From the NCBI GenBank assembly GCA_021325435.1, contig JAJPHE010000138.1:1-64000 (forward strand): a stretch of DNA of 64,000 nucleotides. The letters run 5' to 3'. Source of the stretch: Actinomycetota bacterium. Its GTDB lineage: Bacteria > Actinomycetota > Acidimicrobiia > Acidimicrobiales > JAJPHE01. A program made the position numbers and the translations under genes. The notes under the pieces are model-generated. The model had not been told where the DNA came from. It saw only the letters and a program-made list of their open reading frames with translations, and made no database searches. Below are positions 25,940 through 35,619 of the stretch, piece by piece; within the stretch, counting starts at the first letter, position 1, and each line of letters begins with the position of its first letter.

Positions 25940-28230
25940 GCACCCGGGCGCCTTCCCGCCCGCTGCCCCGGCCCGACGTGGGCGAAGGGGCCCTCCGCTC
26001 GCTGCCGGCGACGGTGGCCCTCACCGTCCTCACCTGTGTGACCGCCGCCACCATGGGGGCGCTGTTCCGCGACGGGTCGTGGGTCGGTCGGGTCGTTGGT
26101 GCCGCTCTGGTTTGCCACGCCGTGCTGTGGGCGGCCCGGCGCTGGCGGATGGCCCAGCCGGCGGCGGCGCTGACGGCGGTGGTCGCCGTCTTCCTCTTCG
26201 CCTGCTGGGCGCTATTCCCGCACACGACGCTGCTCGGCCTGCCCACCGGACGGACGTTCAGCTCGGTCGGGGGCGCCTTCCACGACACCCGGAGGGCGTT
26301 CAGCGCCCTGGTGCCGCCGGTGCCGAGCCTTCCCGGCTTCGTTCTGTCCGCCATGGCCGGGGTGACGATCGTGGCCGTGCTGAGCGACTGGGCGGCCTTC
26401 CGCCTCCAGGCTCCCCTCGAGGCGGTGGTGCCCGCCCTGGCCACCTTGATCTTCGTGGCCCTCCTCGCCCGCGACTCCAATGGCCTGGGCTGGGTCGCCG
26501 GCTTCGTCCTCACCACGGGCTGCTTCCTGCTGCTGCACCGGGCCGGACAGGACCGGGGCGGTCCCCGGTTCGCCGGGCGCGCCTTTCCCCTCGTCACCCG
26601 GGGCGGCCTGGTCCTGACGGCGGTGGCGGTGCTGGCCTCGGTGGCGGTGGGCCCCCACCTGCCGGGGGCGCGGTCACCGGGGTTGGTCAACGTGCACGGG
26701 GGTGCGGCGGGCGGGGAGTCGCGCCGCACCACCATCAGCCCGCTGGTGGACATTCGCACCCGGCTGGTGCAGGAAAGCAACCTCCAGCTGTTCACCGTCC
26801 GGGCCGGTTCCGCCCAGTACTGGCGGCTGACCGCCCTCGATCACTTCGACGGAGACATCTGGTCGTCCGACGAGAGCTACTCCAACATCCGCGGCGCCCT
26901 GCCGGTCGCCGTCCCCCCGACGGGCACCTCCACGGTGGCCCAGGCCTACTCGGTGAGCGGGCTGGGCAGCATCTGGCTGCCCGCCGCCTACCTGCCGGTG
27001 TCGGAAACCGGTGCTCCGGCGGCGAGCTGGGACGCCCGCTCGGCCAGCCTCATCAGCTCGGCGCCCACGTCCGACGGCCTGGCCTACTCGGTGGTGTCAG
27101 CCGTGCCCGCTTTCAACGCCGCCGAGCTGCGCACGGCCGAGCTGGCCAACGTCGACCCCACCTACCTCGCCCTTCCGCCGGTGCCGTCCGACGTTCTCAG
27201 CCTGGCCCGGCGCATCACCGCCGGCTTGCCCACCGCCTACGACAAGGCCCGGGCCTTGCAGGACTACCTGCGCAACCACTACAGCTACAGCCTCTCCGTC
27301 CCCCCGGGACACAGCTACTCGGCCCTCCAGCAGTTCCTGTTCGTCACCCGGCGCGGCTACTGCGAGCAGTTCGCCGGCTCCTACGCGGTGATGGCCCGCG
27401 CCGTCGGGCTTCCCACCCGGGTGGCGGTCGGTTTCACCCCCGGAACGCTCGGCTCCGACGGCCTCTGGCACGTCTACGGGCTCCACGCCCACGCCTGGCC
27501 CGAGGTTCAGCTGGGCCGGTTCGGGTGGGTCGCCTTCGACCCGACGCCGGGCCGGGGCATACCCGGAGGAACCGCCTACACCGGGCTGCCAGCCGAGCAG
27601 GCCAGCCCGACCGGGCCGGGCGGGGTGGCGGTCCCGGCGGTGCCGGCCGCCACTCCCACCACCTCGGCCACCCGCACGCCGCCCACCACGGCGGCGCCGG
27701 TCAGCCCGCCCGGGGCCCACCGGGCGCCCAAAGCTCCGGTGCGGCCGGCCCGGCCGTTCCCGTGGCGACTGGTGGCCGTGCTGGCTTCGGTAGCCGCGCT
27801 GGCGGCGGCATGGCTGGTCGGAGTGCCCGCAGCCAAGGCCCGACGCCGAAGCCGGAGACGGCGCCGGGCCGCCGACGACGCCGCCCGCATCCTGGTGGCC
27901 TGGGAGGAGGCGGCCGAACGGCTGGCCGCCGCTGGCTGGGCCCGCCAGCCGCCGGAGACCTACCTCGAGCACGCCCGGCGGGCGGCGGTGGGGGCCGGCC
28001 TGTCACCCCCTGTCGCTGATTCGCTGGGAGCCCTGGCCGCCCAGGCGGCCGGGGCTGCCTACGGGTCAAATGGGCATCGGCCCGAGGACGTAGCCCTCGC
28101 CTGCCGCCGGGCGCTCGAGGTCGAGGAGGCGGTGCTGGCCGGTGCCGGCCGGTGGCGGCGGATGGCGTGGGAGACCGACCCCCGCCCTATCCGGTCGGCT
28201 GCCCGACCGTCCGTGCGTGGCGGATCATGA
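25903..28230 (+). CDS. Membrane transglutaminase-like protein with DUF4129-type tail
   Basis: Up to 775 residues. Five or more membrane helices fill the N-terminal quarter. The papain-like transglutaminase core has Cys near 487 (RRGYCEQFAGSYAVMARAVG), His near 528-530 (LHAHAWPE) and Asp near 546 (AFDPTPG), so the triad is intact. A Pro/Thr linker, a further membrane helix (near 622-645) and a helical C-terminal domain follow. Start uncertain: TTG at 25903 overlaps DUF58 by 37 bases, and a GTG at 25978 is also possible. Neither has a good ribosome site. Confidence 0.88.
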   Translation: MAALGPGRGGALSTRAPSRPLPRPDVGEGALRSLPATVALTVLTCVTAATMGALFRDGSWVGRVVGAALVCHAVLWAARRWRMAQPAAALTAVVAVFLFACWALFPHTTLLGLPTGRTFSSVGGAFHDTRRAFSALVPPVPSLPGFVLSAMAGVTIVAVLSDWAAFRLQAPLEAVVPALATLIFVALLARDSNGLGWVAGFVLTTGCFLLLHRAGQDRGGPRFAGRAFPLVTRGGLVLTAVAVLASVAVGPHLPGARSPGLVNVHGGAAGGESRRTTISPLVDIRTRLVQESNLQLFTVRAGSAQYWRLTALDHFDGDIWSSDESYSNIRGALPVAVPPTGTSTVAQAYSVSGLGSIWLPAAYLPVSETGAPAASWDARSASLISSAPTSDGLAYSVVSAVPAFNAAELRTAELANVDPTYLALPPVPSDVLSLARRITAGLPTAYDKARALQDYLRNHYSYSLSVPPGHSYSALQQFLFVTRRGYCEQFAGSYAVMARAVGLPTRVAVGFTPGTLGSDGLWHVYGLHAHAWPEVQLGRFGWVAFDPTPGRGIPGGTAYTGLPAEQASPTGPGGVAVPAVPAATPTTSATRTPPTTAAPVSPPGAHRAPKAPVRPARPFPWRLVAVLASVAALAAAWLVGVPAAKARRRSRRRRRAADDAARILVAWEEAAERLAAAGWARQPPETYLEHARRAAVGAGLSPPVADSLGALAAQAAGAAYGSNGHRPEDVALACRRALEVEEAVLAGAGRWRRMAWETDPRPIRSAARPSVRGGS

Positions 28231-29344
28231 GTGAATACGGCGGGGCGAGGTCGACACCGTCGGGGTTGTCGAGGTAGCCGTCACCAGCACCGGGCTGACC
28301 GGTGACCCCGTACTGCCACACGACCGTGTTGGTGCGCGGGTCGACGACGACGACGCGATGGTTGCGGTCGTCGTTCATCAGGAAGTCCCCGTTGGGCAGG
28401 GGCAGGGCGAGCGACGGGTGGTCGGGTACGCCGTCGCCCGGTCGAGGCTGGTAGCGCCAGATCAACCGGCCCTGCCCGTCGAAGGTCTCCAGCTGCCCGG
28501 GTGAGGAGTAGTCGACCGTGACGTACACGCCCGGTGACACCTCGTTGGAGTCCGACGGGTAGCTCACCCCCGGGGTGTGCCACGAGCCGTAGATCGTCCC
28601 GTCGACCCCCATCTCGTCCACCCAGGAGCCGTTGATCTCGGTCACCAGGTAGTGACCGTTGGCCATGGGGAACGCCCCGTTCGGGCTACCGAAATGGGCG
28701 GGCGGGTCGTGGCGGCAGGCGTTGGTCGTGGTGCCGTAGATGCGGGCGGGCTGGTGCGACCCCGGGGCGATCAGCATCAACCGGCAGTTCTTGATGTCGG
28801 CGTTGATGATGTAGCCGTCGGGCAGCAGCAGGGCGTCGTCCGGGTTCCACAACTGGTTGGGCCCCGAGCCGTGCACCCCGGGCGTGCCGTAGCGGTAGAC
28901 GATCCGGTGGCTGGCGATGTCGACGACCGAGATGACGAAGTCGTCCTCCTCGGTGGCGATGATCTCCTTGCCGTCCGGCGAGAAGAAGGCGTCGTCGGGG
29001 ACCTTGAACGTCACCCCTCCGGGGAGGTCCTGCGGGCCCCGCGGGAACTGCCAGACCACCCGCCCCTCGGGGTCGACGACGATCAGACGGTTGTTGTCGC
29101 GGTCGGCGATTAGGACCGGTCCGGGCAGGACCGACGGGTCCGAGCTCGCCCGCAGGTGACCCTGAGAGGTCTGGGGGTGGGCGAGGGCGGCGAGGGTCGT
29201 CGCCGGCGCCGTGGACGAGGTGGCGCCCGAAACGGCCGACGAGGAGGTGCTGGAGGAGGACTGGCCCCGGCCAGAGGAGGCGCAGGCGGCGAGCGTGGTC
29301 GCCGCCAGGGCGGCGAGGACCAGAGCCAGGGGACGTCGGGGCAT
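28187..29344 (-). CDS. Secreted beta-propeller lipoprotein
   Basis: 385 residues. The signal peptide MPRRPLALVLAALAATTLAAC ends in a lipobox (LAAC). A Ser/Thr linker follows, then repeated strands with ADRDNNRLIVVDPEG, FSPDGKEIIATEED, LLLPDGYIINADIKN, LPNGDFLMNDDRNHR and VVDPRTNTVVWQYG, as in NHL/PQQ or arylsulfotransferase propellers. No catalytic motif recognised; it could bind a ligand or be an arylsulfotransferase relative. Its 3' end overlaps that of the transglutaminase by 44 bases on the opposite strand. Confidence 0.85.
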   Translation of the reverse strand: MPRRPLALVLAALAATTLAACASSGRGQSSSSTSSSAVSGATSSTAPATTLAALAHPQTSQGHLRASSDPSVLPGPVLIADRDNNRLIVVDPEGRVVWQFPRGPQDLPGGVTFKVPDDAFFSPDGKEIIATEEDDFVISVVDIASHRIVYRYGTPGVHGSGPNQLWNPDDALLLPDGYIINADIKNCRLMLIAPGSHQPARIYGTTTNACRHDPPAHFGSPNGAFPMANGHYLVTEINGSWVDEMGVDGTIYGSWHTPGVSYPSDSNEVSPGVYVTVDYSSPGQLETFDGQGRLIWRYQPRPGDGVPDHPSLALPLPNGDFLMNDDRNHRVVVVDPRTNTVVWQYGVTGQPGAGDGYLDNPDGVDLAPPYSLMIRHARTVGQPTG

Positions 29345-29350
29345 CCGGTC

Positions 29351-29356
29351 AGGCTA
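29351..29356 (-). promoter_or_regulatory. -10 element TAGCCT 6 bases before the propeller ATG
   Basis: TAGCCT-N6-ATG with no ribosome site; fits a leaderless transcript. Confidence 0.5.
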
Positions 29357-29385
29357 GGGGGCAGCAGGGCCCGCCGGGTGACGCC

Positions 29386-29757
29386 TCAGTCGCGGCGGAA
29401 ACGCTCGCGCAGCCGCTTGCGGGTGTCGCCCAACGCCTCGGACAACCCCTTGGCCCGGATCGAGTTGGACACCTGCTGGAGCCCGGCCCGGCCCATCTTG
29501 CGGGCGTTGGCCTCGAAGACGATGGCGCAGGACAGCATGATCAGGAACCCGAGGAAGCCGATGAGGATGGAGGAAGCGAACGAGGTGACCAGTACGGCGA
29601 GGCCGGCGAGGAACCCCAGGGCCGACCACTTGCAGTTCCGGCCCGCGTGCCGGTACAGAGTCTCGGAGCTGACCTTCCCGTAGAACTCGGGGTCGTTCTC
29701 GTAGAAGCTTCGCTCGATCTCGTGGAGGATCCGCTGTTCGTCCTCGGATAGCGGCAC
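29386..29757 (-). CDS. DUF3040 family membrane protein
   Basis: 123 residues from the GTG of VPLSEDEQRILHEIERSFYENDPEF, the typical DUF3040 opening, preceded by AAAGGGG. Two adjacent membrane segments (SALGFLAGLAVLVTSFASSILIGFLGFLIML) fill the middle. The tail is basic (TRKRLRERFRRD). DUF3040 proteins are widespread in actinobacteria, of unknown role, and in some genomes lie near division genes. A CCGGGT/ACCCGG inverted repeat with TATAGG lies about 30 bases upstream and may be its promoter. Confidence 0.85.
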   Translation of the reverse strand: MPLSEDEQRILHEIERSFYENDPEFYGKVSSETLYRHAGRNCKWSALGFLAGLAVLVTSFASSILIGFLGFLIMLSCAIVFEANARKMGRAGLQQVSNSIRAKGLSEALGDTRKRLRERFRRD

Positions 29758-29835
29758 TGCCCCACCCCTTTGTTCCCGGGTCCTATACCCGGTCCCGGAG
29801 CCATATTCGCGCACCCCGGGGCCGCCAACAACGCG

Positions 29836-31116
29836 TCATCTGGATCGACCGCCGTCGGGCCCACCTGAGGGCCCCCACTGGGTGTCTCCCTGCCGCTTCA
29901 CGTCGAGGGTGCTTCCTCCTGCGAGCACGGCCGGACCCACGGCCCGGTCACCGAAGCGACGCCGGACCTCATCGACCGCCCGGGCGGCCGCCTCCCAGTC
30001 CCCCGCGCCGGCCGCGTCCAGGCTGAGCTGCTCGGCCTCGGCCTCGGCCAGGCCGGAGACCGACACGCCGAGGAGCCGGACGCCGGGGGTCACGTCGACC
30101 GACTCCAGCAGGGCGGTGGCGGCCCGGCACAATGCCGGGGCCGTGTCCACCGGGGCCGTTTCGGTCCGCGACCGGGTGATGGTCGAGAAGTCGCCGAATC
30201 GGATCTTCACCGTCACCGTCCGACCGCGCAGCCCCGCCGCCCGCAGGCGGGCCGCCACCGCGTCCGACATGCGCACCACCTCACGACGGAGCGGCTCCAT
30301 CTGGTGGTGGTCGTGGGCGTAGGTCTCCTCGTGGCCGATCGACTTGCTCGGTCTGGACGGCTCCACCCGCCGGGCGTCGCGGGCCCAGGCCAGATCGTGC
30401 AGTTGGTGCCCGGCGGCGACTCCGAGGGAGGCCACCAACGACTCGAGGGGCACCCGGGCCAGGTCCCCCACCGTGGACACGCCCATGCGCCGCAAACGTC
30501 GCTCGGTGGCCGGCCCGACGCCCCACAGGGCGGTCACGGGCAGGGGGTGGAGGAAGGAGAGCTCCTCGTCAGGGGCCACGACGACCACCCCGGGTCCGGG
30601 TTGCGGACCGGTCGGGGTCGGTCGGGGCTTGGCTGCCCTCGACGCCAGCTTGGCCAGCATCTTGTTCCGGGCCACCCCCACCGAGCAGTCAAGGCCCGCC
30701 TCGTCACGCACCCGCTGGCGGATGACCGAGGCCACGGCCGCCCCGTCGCCGAAGAGCCGGCGGGCCCCGGACACGTCGAGGAACGCCTCGTCGAGGGCCA
30801 CCCCTTCGACCAGTGGGGTGATCGATGTGAACACGGCATGGATGCGTCGACTGGCCTCCGTGTAGTCGTCGAACCGCCCGGCCAGGAAGACGGCATGGGG
30901 GCAGAGGCGACGGGCCCGGGCGGTCGGCATGGCCGAGTGGATTCCGTAGGCCCGGGCCTCGTAGGAGCACGACGCCACCACGCCCCGGTCCCCGGTGCCG
31001 CCGACCACCACCGGCCGACCGGCGAGCGACGGGTCGCGCCTCACCTCCACCGCCACATAGAAGGCGTCCATGTCCACGTGGAGGACGGACGGGGTTCCGT
31101 CGGCAGCCGCGCTCAC
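29836..31116 (-). CDS. dinB: Y-family DNA polymerase IV (first copy)
   Basis: 426 residues. The palm motifs are HVDMDAFYVAVE and VALDEAFLDVSGA, then CSVGVARNKMLAKLAS and the helix-hairpin-helix ALWGVGPATERRLRRMGV. EQLSLD near the C-terminus resembles a beta-clamp binding peptide (QLSLF). It copies damaged DNA with low fidelity. The GTG overlaps the nudix gene stop (GTGA). No SOS box precedes this operon, unlike the second dinB at 50.4-51.7 kb. Confidence 0.92.
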   Translation of the reverse strand: MSAAADGTPSVLHVDMDAFYVAVEVRRDPSLAGRPVVVGGTGDRGVVASCSYEARAYGIHSAMPTARARRLCPHAVFLAGRFDDYTEASRRIHAVFTSITPLVEGVALDEAFLDVSGARRLFGDGAAVASVIRQRVRDEAGLDCSVGVARNKMLAKLASRAAKPRPTPTGPQPGPGVVVVAPDEELSFLHPLPVTALWGVGPATERRLRRMGVSTVGDLARVPLESLVASLGVAAGHQLHDLAWARDARRVEPSRPSKSIGHEETYAHDHHQMEPLRREVVRMSDAVAARLRAAGLRGRTVTVKIRFGDFSTITRSRTETAPVDTAPALCRAATALLESVDVTPGVRLLGVSVSGLAEAEAEQLSLDAAGAGDWEAAARAVDEVRRRFGDRAVGPAVLAGGSTLDVKRQGDTQWGPSGGPDGGRSR

Positions 31117-31628
31117 GGGTCCGCGCCCTGACGGACCACCCGGACACCCGATTGGCGGCTGCCTTCCACCCGGTAGCGGTAGCGGCGGGCGTCGACCCAG
31201 CGCTCGACCAGCCAGGCGCCCAGCGGCTCGCGCACCCACTGCTGGCAGGAGGCCAGCGTCTCCTCGAGGGCCTCGGCCGGCACGAAGCGAGCGTCGACCA
31301 CGATCCCGTCGGGGTCGGCGGGGGCCAGCCGCCCGGTGAACGACACGGCCCGGTGGACCTCCACCCGCAGCCGCCAGCCCATCTCGGCCGCCTCCGCCTC
31401 CACCTCGTAGACCGGACCCTCCCATTCGAGGACGCGGATGCCGGTCTCCTCCTCCACCTCGCGGGTGAGCCCGTCGCGCACGCTCTCCCCCTCCGCCACC
31501 TCGATCACCCCGCCGGGCGGCGACCAGTCGAGCGAACCGTCGCGGCGGCGGTTCTGCACCAGCAGGATGGCGGCGTCGACCTCAACCAGGCCGCCGGCCA
31601 CGAGCCACTCGCGCATCGGCGCGCTCAT
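31113..31628 (-). CDS. Nudix hydrolase
   Basis: 171 residues. The Nudix box is GGVIEVAEGESVRDGLTREVEEETG with all REVxEE metal residues. A C-terminal extension (about 120-171) is rich in Arg/Trp. Substrate unknown: being between a translesion polymerase and a PIG-L deacetylase it could clean oxidised nucleotides, but that is a guess from context. ATG overlaps the PIG-L stop (ATGA). Confidence 0.9.
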   Translation of the reverse strand: MSAPMREWLVAGGLVEVDAAILLVQNRRRDGSLDWSPPGGVIEVAEGESVRDGLTREVEEETGIRVLEWEGPVYEVEAEAAEMGWRLRVEVHRAVSFTGRLAPADPDGIVVDARFVPAEALEETLASCQQWVREPLGAWLVERWVDARRYRYRVEGSRQSGVRVVRQGADP

Positions 31629-32332
31629 GCCAGCTTGAGCCGGCGGAAGCCCTCGGCGAAGGCCACCCCGGCCTGCCGGCCCGCCTCCTCGGCCCGCTGG
31701 GCCACCACGCCCCGCAGCCACTCGCCCGGCTCGGCGAGCTGGCTGGCGTGGCACATCAGGGCGGCGATCTTGGCGTCGATGCTGGAGCTGACGTCCACCC
31801 AGACGTCGGGGGTCATGGCGCCGGACAGGTAGACGGTCGCCACCTGGTGGGCCGGGCCGGCCTCGGGGAAGTAGTGGGGCTGGGCCGCCGCCGGCGACAC
31901 CGCGTCGAGCGTCGCCCACCCGACGGTCCGGTGATCGCGGTGGTTGAAGTAGTGCTCGCCGAAGAACACCGAGGTGGGATCAGGGCACACCACCACCTCG
32001 GGCCGGACCCGGCGCACCAGACAGACGATCTCGTGGACGAGTTGACGCTCGTCGTACAGCTCACCGTCGGGATGACCCAGGAGATGGTGGTCGGCGACCC
32101 CGAGGGTGCGGCCGGCCTCGGCCACCTCGCCGGCCCGCCGCCGCGAGAGCTCCGCCGGGTCGACGTCGGGGTCGGAGGAGCCCTTGTCCCCCGAAGTGCA
32201 GATCACCACATCGACCCGACACCCGTCCGCCGCCCAACGGGCCAGGGTGCCGCCACAGGAGACCTCGGGGTCGTCGGGGTGGGCGTAGACGGCGAGGGCG
32301 CTGGCCGGGGTGCGGCTGACGAGCTCGGCCAC
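31625..32332 (-). CDS. PIG-L family (LmbE-like) deacetylase
   Basis: 235 residues. The zinc motif AHPDDPEVSCGGTLA is at residues 17-31 and the second ligand motif FNHRDHRTVG near 130. These enzymes deacetylate N-acetylglucosaminyl groups, as in mycothiol (MshB, Mca) or phosphatidylinositol. Which one cannot be told: it is shorter than typical MshB. First gene of the PIG-L / nudix / dinB operon. Confidence 0.9.
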   Translation of the reverse strand: MAELVSRTPASALAVYAHPDDPEVSCGGTLARWAADGCRVDVVICTSGDKGSSDPDVDPAELSRRRAGEVAEAGRTLGVADHHLLGHPDGELYDERQLVHEIVCLVRRVRPEVVVCPDPTSVFFGEHYFNHRDHRTVGWATLDAVSPAAAQPHYFPEAGPAHQVATVYLSGAMTPDVWVDVSSSIDAKIAALMCHASQLAEPGEWLRGVVAQRAEEAGRQAGVAFAEGFRRLKLA

Positions 32333-32338
32333 CTAGGG

Positions 32339-32344
32339 AGCGTA
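32339..32344 (-). promoter_or_regulatory. -10 element TACGCT 6 bases before the PIG-L GTG
   Basis: TACGCT-N6-GTG; fits a leaderless transcript for the PIG-L / nudix / dinB operon. Confidence 0.5.
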
Positions 32345-32346
32345 AC

Positions 32347-32362
32347 GGCCGCCCGGGCGGCC
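32347..32362. terminator. 16-bp GC palindrome between ltaE and the PIG-L operon
   Basis: GGCCGCCCGGGCGGCC is a perfect palindrome 11 bases after the ltaE stop and just before the next operon's predicted promoter. It can fold as a strong hairpin without a T-tract. Likely the transcription end of ltaE. Confidence 0.45.
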
Positions 32363-32373
32363 CAGGGGCTTCC

Positions 32374-33393
32374 TCACGGTGCTGCCGGCAGCGCCTTGAC
32401 CGCTCGCTCGAGGCCCTCGTCGTCGACGTCGTGGTGGGTGACCAGCCGCACCACCCCCGGCGCGATGGTTCCGGCCCGGACGCCGTGCTCCTCGAGATGG
32501 GCGAGCAGCCTCCGGGGGGAGGGGTGGGTGAAGGTGACGATGTTGGTCTGGACGCGGCGGGGGTCGCAGCCGGCGTCGGGCCACCGCTCGGCTACCGCCT
32601 CGGCCAGCCGGGCCGCCCGGGCGTGGTCCTCCCCGAGGCGGCCGGTCATGCGCTCGAGGGCGACCAGTCCGGCGGCGGCGATCACACCGGCCTGGCGCAT
32701 GCCCCCGCCCAGCGCGGCCCGGACACCCCGGGCCTCGGCGATCAGGTCCGCCGGCCCGGCCAGGAGCGAACCTACCGGCGCGCACAGCCCCTTGGAGAGA
32801 CAGCACATGACGGTCGTGGCGGTGGAGGCGAAGTCGGCTGCCGTCACCCCCGTGGCCGCTTCAGCGTGGAACAGGCGGGCCCCGTCCATGTGCACCGGCA
32901 GGCCACCACCGGCGGCGGCGAGCCTCTGCAGCGCGGGCAGGGGCCAGGGCGCCCCGTCGGCGGCCATGTGGGTGTTCTCCACGCAGACGAGGCTGGGGCG
33001 GGGCTGGTGATGGGCGACGGCCTCCAGCGCCCACGAGACAGCCTCGGGGTCGATGGTGCCGTCGGTGTCGTCGACCGGGTGGAACTGCACGGCGGCGTTG
33101 CGGGCACCGGCCCCGTTCTCGTAGGCGACCACGTGCTGGCGGCGGCCGGCGACGACCGTGGTGCCGGGGGTCGTCAGCAGGCGCAGGGCGATCTGGTTGC
33201 CCATGGTTCCCGACGGCACGAACAGCGCCGCCGCCTTACCGACCCGCTCGGCAAAGCGCTCCTGGAGGCGGTTGACGGTCGGGTCCTCGCCGTAGACGTC
33301 GTCGCCCACCTCGGCGTCCGCCATGGCCCGGCGCATCTCGGGAGTCGGGCGCGTGACCGTGTCCGAGCGCAGGTCCACCAAGCCGTCACCCAC
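32374..33393 (-). CDS. ltaE: Low-specificity L-threonine aldolase (beta-eliminating lyase family)
   Basis: 339 residues. [57 protein letters not shown] and the PLP-lysine motif [13 protein letters not shown] are all present in order. It cleaves threonine or allo-threonine to glycine and acetaldehyde. The GTG start has a -10-like TACGGT 6 bases upstream. It diverges from the inositol monophosphatase gene across only 27 bases. Confidence 0.92.
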   Translation of the reverse strand: MGDGLVDLRSDTVTRPTPEMRRAMADAEVGDDVYGEDPTVNRLQERFAERVGKAAALFVPSGTMGNQIALRLLTTPGTTVVAGRRQHVVAYENGAGARNAAVQFHPVDDTDGTIDPEAVSWALEAVAHHQPRPSLVCVENTHMAADGAPWPLPALQRLAAAGGGLPVHMDGARLFHAEAATGVTAADFASTATTVMCCLSKGLCAPVGSLLAGPADLIAEARGVRAALGGGMRQAGVIAAAGLVALERMTGRLGEDHARAARLAEAVAERWPDAGCDPRRVQTNIVTFTHPSPRRLLAHLEEHGVRAGTIAPGVVRLVTHHDVDDEGLERAVKALPAAP

Positions 33394-33399
33394 CCGCCC

Positions 33400-33405
33400 A
33401 CCGTA
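33400..33405 (-). promoter_or_regulatory. -10 element TACGGT 6 bases before the ltaE GTG
   Basis: TACGGT-N6-GTG in a 27-base divergent spacer. The spacer also contains the inverted repeat TACCC-AGC-GGGTA, whose right arm leads into TAGACC, a weaker -10 for the opposite gene, so the two promoters lie back to back. Confidence 0.5.
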
Positions 33406-33420
33406 CCCAGCGGGTAGACC

Positions 33421-34254
33421 GTGCCCGTGACCGACACCGCCGTCCCGTCCGCCGCCCAGCTCCTCGACCTCGCCGTCGAGGCGGCGACCGCCGCCGGCAA
33501 GATGCTCCGCGCTTCCAGCGCGGCCGGGCCGACGACGGTCGGCGCCAAGAGCTCGCGCACGGACCTGGTCAGCGACCTCGACCGGGCCAGCGAGGAGCTG
33601 ATCGTGGAGCACATCCGGGCCCACCGGCCCCACGACTCCTTCCTCGGGGAGGAGGGCGGCGCCGCCGGCGGCGCCGCCCGGGTGCGGTGGGTCATCGACC
33701 CCCTCGATGGGACCGTCAACTTCCTCTACGGCCTTCCGGTGTGGGCGGTGTCGGTCGCCGCCGAGGTGGACGGGCGCACGGTGGCGGGGGTCGTCCACCA
33801 CCCGCCCGGCGGCGAGACGTTCACCGCCGCCTTGGGGGGCGGTGCCCGCTGCAATGGCCGTCAGCTGCGGGTCGGGAGCGCCGACGAGCTCGCCCTGGCC
33901 CTGGTGGCGACCGGCTTCGCCTACGCCGCCTCGACCCGGGTGCGCCAGGCCGAGGCGCTGCCGGTACTACTCGGCTCGGTGCGCGACATCCGCCGGGCCG
34001 GCGCCGCCGCCCTCGACCTGTGCTGGGTGGCCGCCGGGCGGGTCGACGCCTACTTCGAGACCGGCACCCATGTGTGGGATCGGGCGGCCGGGGCGCTGAT
34101 CGCCGAAGAGGCCGGTGCCTGGGTGGGGGGCCTCGACGGGGGGCCGGCGTCCGACGCCATGGTGGTGGCGGCCAACCCTGGCCTCGCCGGGAGGCTGCGC
34201 CGGCTGCTGCTCGAGGCCGGGGCGGGGTGGGTGCTCGCCGCCGAGGAGCCTTAG
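33421..34254 (+). CDS. Inositol monophosphatase family protein
   Basis: 277 residues. Metal-site motifs are [24 protein letters not shown] and [16 protein letters not shown]. Family members hydrolyse inositol-1-phosphate, histidinol phosphate, fructose-1,6-bisphosphate or PAP. This one is unspecified. Two GTG codons (33421, 33427) are possible starts. The second lies 6 bases after a TAGACC hexamer and would suit a leaderless mRNA. The stop overlaps that of the convergent AMP ligase gene. Confidence 0.9.
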   Translation: MPVTDTAVPSAAQLLDLAVEAATAAGKMLRASSAAGPTTVGAKSSRTDLVSDLDRASEELIVEHIRAHRPHDSFLGEEGGAAGGAARVRWVIDPLDGTVNFLYGLPVWAVSVAAEVDGRTVAGVVHHPPGGETFTAALGGGARCNGRQLRVGSADELALALVATGFAYAASTRVRQAEALPVLLGSVRDIRRAGAAALDLCWVAAGRVDAYFETGTHVWDRAAGALIAEEAGAWVGGLDGGPASDAMVVAANPGLAGRLRRLLLEAGAGWVLAAEEP

Positions 34255-35609
34255 GCCGGCTCGAGGCCGAGGAAGGCAGCCACCCGGGCGCGACGGACCT
34301 TGCCGGTGCCCGTGCGGGGCAGGTCGTCGACGACGTAGATGTCCTTCGGGCGCTTGTAACCAGCCAAGGAGACAGCCGCCCTCCGCCGCAGCTCCTCCGG
34401 ATCGGCTGAGCCGATGACGGCGGCGCACACCCGCTGACCCCACCGGGCGTCGGCCACGCCGAACACGGCGATCTCCACCACCCCGGGCACAGACGACAGA
34501 GCGGCTTCGACCTCGGCGGGGTAGACGTTCACTCCGCCGCTGATGATCAGGTCGTCGCGCCGACCGTCGACCCACAGGTAGCCGTCGTCGTCGAGCCGGC
34601 CCAGGTCGCCAACGGAGAAGGCCCTGGCGCCTCCGGGCCGGCCCCGCCAGGCCGACGCCGTCTTGTCGTCGTCGCGCCAGTACGAGAAGGCGGCGAAACT
34701 CGGGGCCTCGCACCAGATCACCCCGTCCTCCACCTCGAGGCGGCGCCCGGGGCGGGCCCGGCCCACGGTGCCGGGGCGGGCTAGCCACTCCTCGGGTGAG
34801 CACACGGTGAACTGGCCTTCGGTCGAGCCGTAGAACTCCCAGACCGCCCCGGCGGGGAACCGGTCCATGACCTCGCGTTTCAACGACCCGGGGCAGGGCT
34901 CCCCGGCGTGGGCCAGCAGCCGGAACGACGACAGGTCGGCTCCGTCGAGCGCCGCCGGACCGTCGGCTGAGGCGGTGAGCCGTTGCAGGTGGGTCGGCAC
35001 CATGAACGCGGTGGTGGGCTGATGGGTATTGACGACGTCAACAACCGCGGCGGGGTCGAAGCGGCCGAGGACGACCACCGAGCCGCCCCGCAGCAGGACC
35101 GCCGTGCTGAACCGCAGCGGCGCCGAGTGGTACAGGGGCGAGCACACCAGGTGGACGTCGTCGGCGCCGAAACCCCACAGGTCGGCCTCATCGGCGAACA
35201 GGGCCACGGCGTCCTCGTCGGACAGGACGCCCGACCACACCCCCTTGGGCCGCCCCGTCGTACCGGAGGTGTAGTGCATCGGGCGGCACCGAGGGACCTC
35301 GGCGAGATCGTCGGGCGGCCCTTCGAGCAGGTCGGCGAGGGCGGCCCGGCTGTCGACCACGGCAGCCGGATCGGCGTCGTCGATGAGCTCGGCCATCTCG
35401 GCGGGGGTGAGCGCCGGGTTGAGCATGACCGGCACGATGCCGGCGCGCGCCGCGCCGATGGCGGCCGACAGCAGTTCGGCGCAGGCCGGAACGGCCAGGA
35501 CCATCCGGTCGCCAGCCCGGAGCCCGGCGGCGCGGAGGGACCCGGCGACCCGGCGTTGCTGGGCCTCGGAGGTGCCAGCGTCGAGCCGCTGGGTGGAGAC
35601 CTCGGTCAA
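34251..35609 (-). CDS. Acyl-CoA synthetase / AMP-dependent ligase
   Basis: 452 residues, shorter than typical acyl-CoA synthetases (about 500-550). The ATP motif is HYTSGTTGRPKGV, then WEFYGSTEGQ, VGDLGRLDDDGYLWVDGRRDDLIISGGVNVYPAEVE and a C-terminal catalytic lysine in RTGTGKVRR. The N-terminal domain is compact, possibly because the start (TTG) is further upstream than known or because the enzyme is a minimal type. It may activate a fatty or aromatic acid. It follows phosphofructokinase by 11 bases. Confidence 0.88.
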   Translation of the reverse strand: MTEVSTQRLDAGTSEAQQRRVAGSLRAAGLRAGDRMVLAVPACAELLSAAIGAARAGIVPVMLNPALTPAEMAELIDDADPAAVVDSRAALADLLEGPPDDLAEVPRCRPMHYTSGTTGRPKGVWSGVLSDEDAVALFADEADLWGFGADDVHLVCSPLYHSAPLRFSTAVLLRGGSVVVLGRFDPAAVVDVVNTHQPTTAFMVPTHLQRLTASADGPAALDGADLSSFRLLAHAGEPCPGSLKREVMDRFPAGAVWEFYGSTEGQFTVCSPEEWLARPGTVGRARPGRRLEVEDGVIWCEAPSFAAFSYWRDDDKTASAWRGRPGGARAFSVGDLGRLDDDGYLWVDGRRDDLIISGGVNVYPAEVEAALSSVPGVVEIAVFGVADARWGQRVCAAVIGSADPEELRRRAAVSLAGYKRPKDIYVVDDLPRTGTGKVRRARVAAFLGLEPA

Positions 35610-35619
35610 GCGGTGGGGG

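Noticed and set aside
29836-31628. dinB-nudix-PIG-L group as a defence system
   Set aside because: Each gene is an ordinary housekeeping family with stop-start overlaps; no nuclease, toxin or effector is present.
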